Positions 4,566-5,121 of a stretch of DNA of 5,121 nt are shown here, in pieces. Origin of the DNA: Candidatus Nitrosotalea sp. FS. Its GTDB lineage: Archaea; Thermoproteota; Nitrososphaeria; Nitrososphaerales; Nitrosopumilaceae. The stretch covers positions 14,045 through 19,165 of the forward strand of contig NZ_RCMC01000199.1 in NCBI RefSeq assembly GCF_011319475.1. Direction: 5' to 3'. Below the pieces are notes generated by a model. That model saw only the letters and a program-made list of their open reading frames with translations. It made no database searches and was not told the DNA's origin. Both the position numbers and the translations under genes were made by a program. Within the stretch, counting starts at the first letter, position 1; the number at the start of each line of letters is the position of its first letter.

Positions 4566-5121
4566 ATGAAAGTTGGTGTAGTCGGTGCATCAGGATATGT
4601 CGGTGGAGAAATTCTTAGATTACTTGTTAGTCACCCACATGCAGAAATTTCCATGGTAACTTCCAGACAATATGTCGGTGAATACATTTCTAGAATCCAG
4701 CCAAGCTTGAAAGGCTTTACAGACATGACATTTTCAGAACTTGATTATGATAAATTAACAGACAAGTGTGATTTGGTGTTTACAGCAGTGCCACATGGAA
4801 CTGCAGTAGACATTGTAAAAGCACTCTATGATAGAGGAATGAAAGTAATTGATCTTAGCGCAGACTATAGACTGCACAATCCTGCAGACTATGACAAGTG
4901 GTATGGTTGGCAGCATCCTCATCCAGAGTTACTAGAGAAATCAGTCTTTGGAGTTCCAGAACTTCACAGAGAAGAGATAAAGAAATCACAGATTGTATCA
5001 TGCCCTGGATGTATGGCAGTGACATCAATTCTTGGATTATATCCATTGATCAAAAAGAAAATTATTGATACAGAACACATCATAGTAGATTCAAAGATTG
5101 GCTCTTCTGGTGCAGGTGCAG
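4566..5121 (+). CDS. argC: LysW-glutamyl/aminoadipyl phosphate reductase, ArgC/LysY family (C-terminus missing)
   Basis: The enzyme uses NADPH to reduce the acyl phosphate on LysW-bound glutamate (or aminoadipate) to the semialdehyde; it is the homologue of N-acetyl-glutamyl-phosphate reductase. The first 185 residues are visible of an expected roughly 340-350, and the right edge cuts the gene. The N-terminal Rossmann motif is GASGYVGGE (7-15). AVPHGTA (74-80), IDLSADYRL (95-103) and FGVPELHRE (128-136) are all diagnostic of the family. The catalytic cysteine is C149 in CPGCMAVT; the usual NPGC becomes CPGC, so a second cysteine (C146) stands where Asn is common. KIGSSGAGA at the end of the window belongs to the substrate-binding region. 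It follows argX after 63 bp and supplies the third step after loading (ArgX) and phosphorylation; the kinase (LysZ/ArgB type) would be expected just downstream. Alternative symbol: lysY. Confidence 0.94.
   Translation, partial: MKVGVVGASGYVGGEILRLLVSHPHAEISMVTSRQYVGEYISRIQPSLKGFTDMTFSELDYDKLTDKCDLVFTAVPHGTAVDIVKALYDRGMKVIDLSADYRLHNPADYDKWYGWQHPHPELLEKSVFGVPELHREEIKKSQIVSCPGCMAVTSILGLYPLIKKKIIDTEHIIVDSKIGSSGAGA

Noticed and set aside
1..5121. Mobile element, CRISPR array, tRNA or toxin-antitoxin system
   Set aside because: No spaced direct repeats, transposase or integrase motifs, tRNA-like cloverleaf or small toxin-like gene pair was seen. Base composition appears even across the window.

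Overview
The window looks chromosomal and archaeal, most likely from an ammonia-oxidising archaeon of the Nitrososphaerota (Thaumarchaeota), Nitrosopumilales-like. The evidence is an AT-rich genome with A/T-ending codons, a LysW carrier-protein amino-acid pathway combined with a stand-alone ArgG, archaeal-type short upstream regions, and dense small operons. The species cannot be fixed from the sequence alone.

Left part (positions 1-2030, minus strand): a three-gene ABC importer operon of the nitrate/sulfonate/taurine (NitT/TauT, SsuABC-like) family, read from right to left. The order is ATPase (2030-1254), permease (1257-457, start overlapping the ATPase stop as ATGA), then a membrane-anchored substrate-binding protein (425 to beyond the left edge, TTG start). 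All three parts of a working importer are present. The substrate cannot be read from the sequence.

Middle (2031-2271): a 241-bp divergent intergenic region that must hold the promoters of both operons. It contains a perfect 15-bp palindrome (2101-2115), a 10-bp palindrome (2225-2234), a 14-bp inverted repeat just ahead of argG (2251-2264) and an imperfect hairpin in the presumed ABC leader (2058-2078). No convincing gene lies in it.

Right part (2272-5121, plus strand): an arginine (possibly arginine/lysine) biosynthesis operon: argG (argininosuccinate synthase), lysW (55-residue zinc-binding amino-group carrier protein ending in EDWGE), argX/lysX (ATP-grasp ligase that loads glutamate or alpha-aminoadipate onto the LysW C-terminal glutamate) and argC/lysY (reductase acting on the LysW-bound acyl phosphate, cut by the right edge). 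The first three genes are essentially contiguous: the argG stop lies inside the lysW ribosome-binding site, and the lysW stop directly abuts the argX ATG. A 63-bp gap with an inverted repeat and AT-rich promoter-like sequence precedes argC. In this scheme the amino acid is built while attached to LysW, which takes the place of N-acetylation. Released ornithine becomes citrulline, which ArgG condenses with aspartate. Linkage to argG and a Gly-Leu pair in the ligase where lysine-type enzymes usually carry Asn-Thr/Ser both favour an arginine role.

I found no RNA genes, mobile elements, CRISPR arrays or clear horizontally acquired block. The pathway is known biology; the least explained parts are the intergenic palindromes and the substrate specificity of the ligase and importer.
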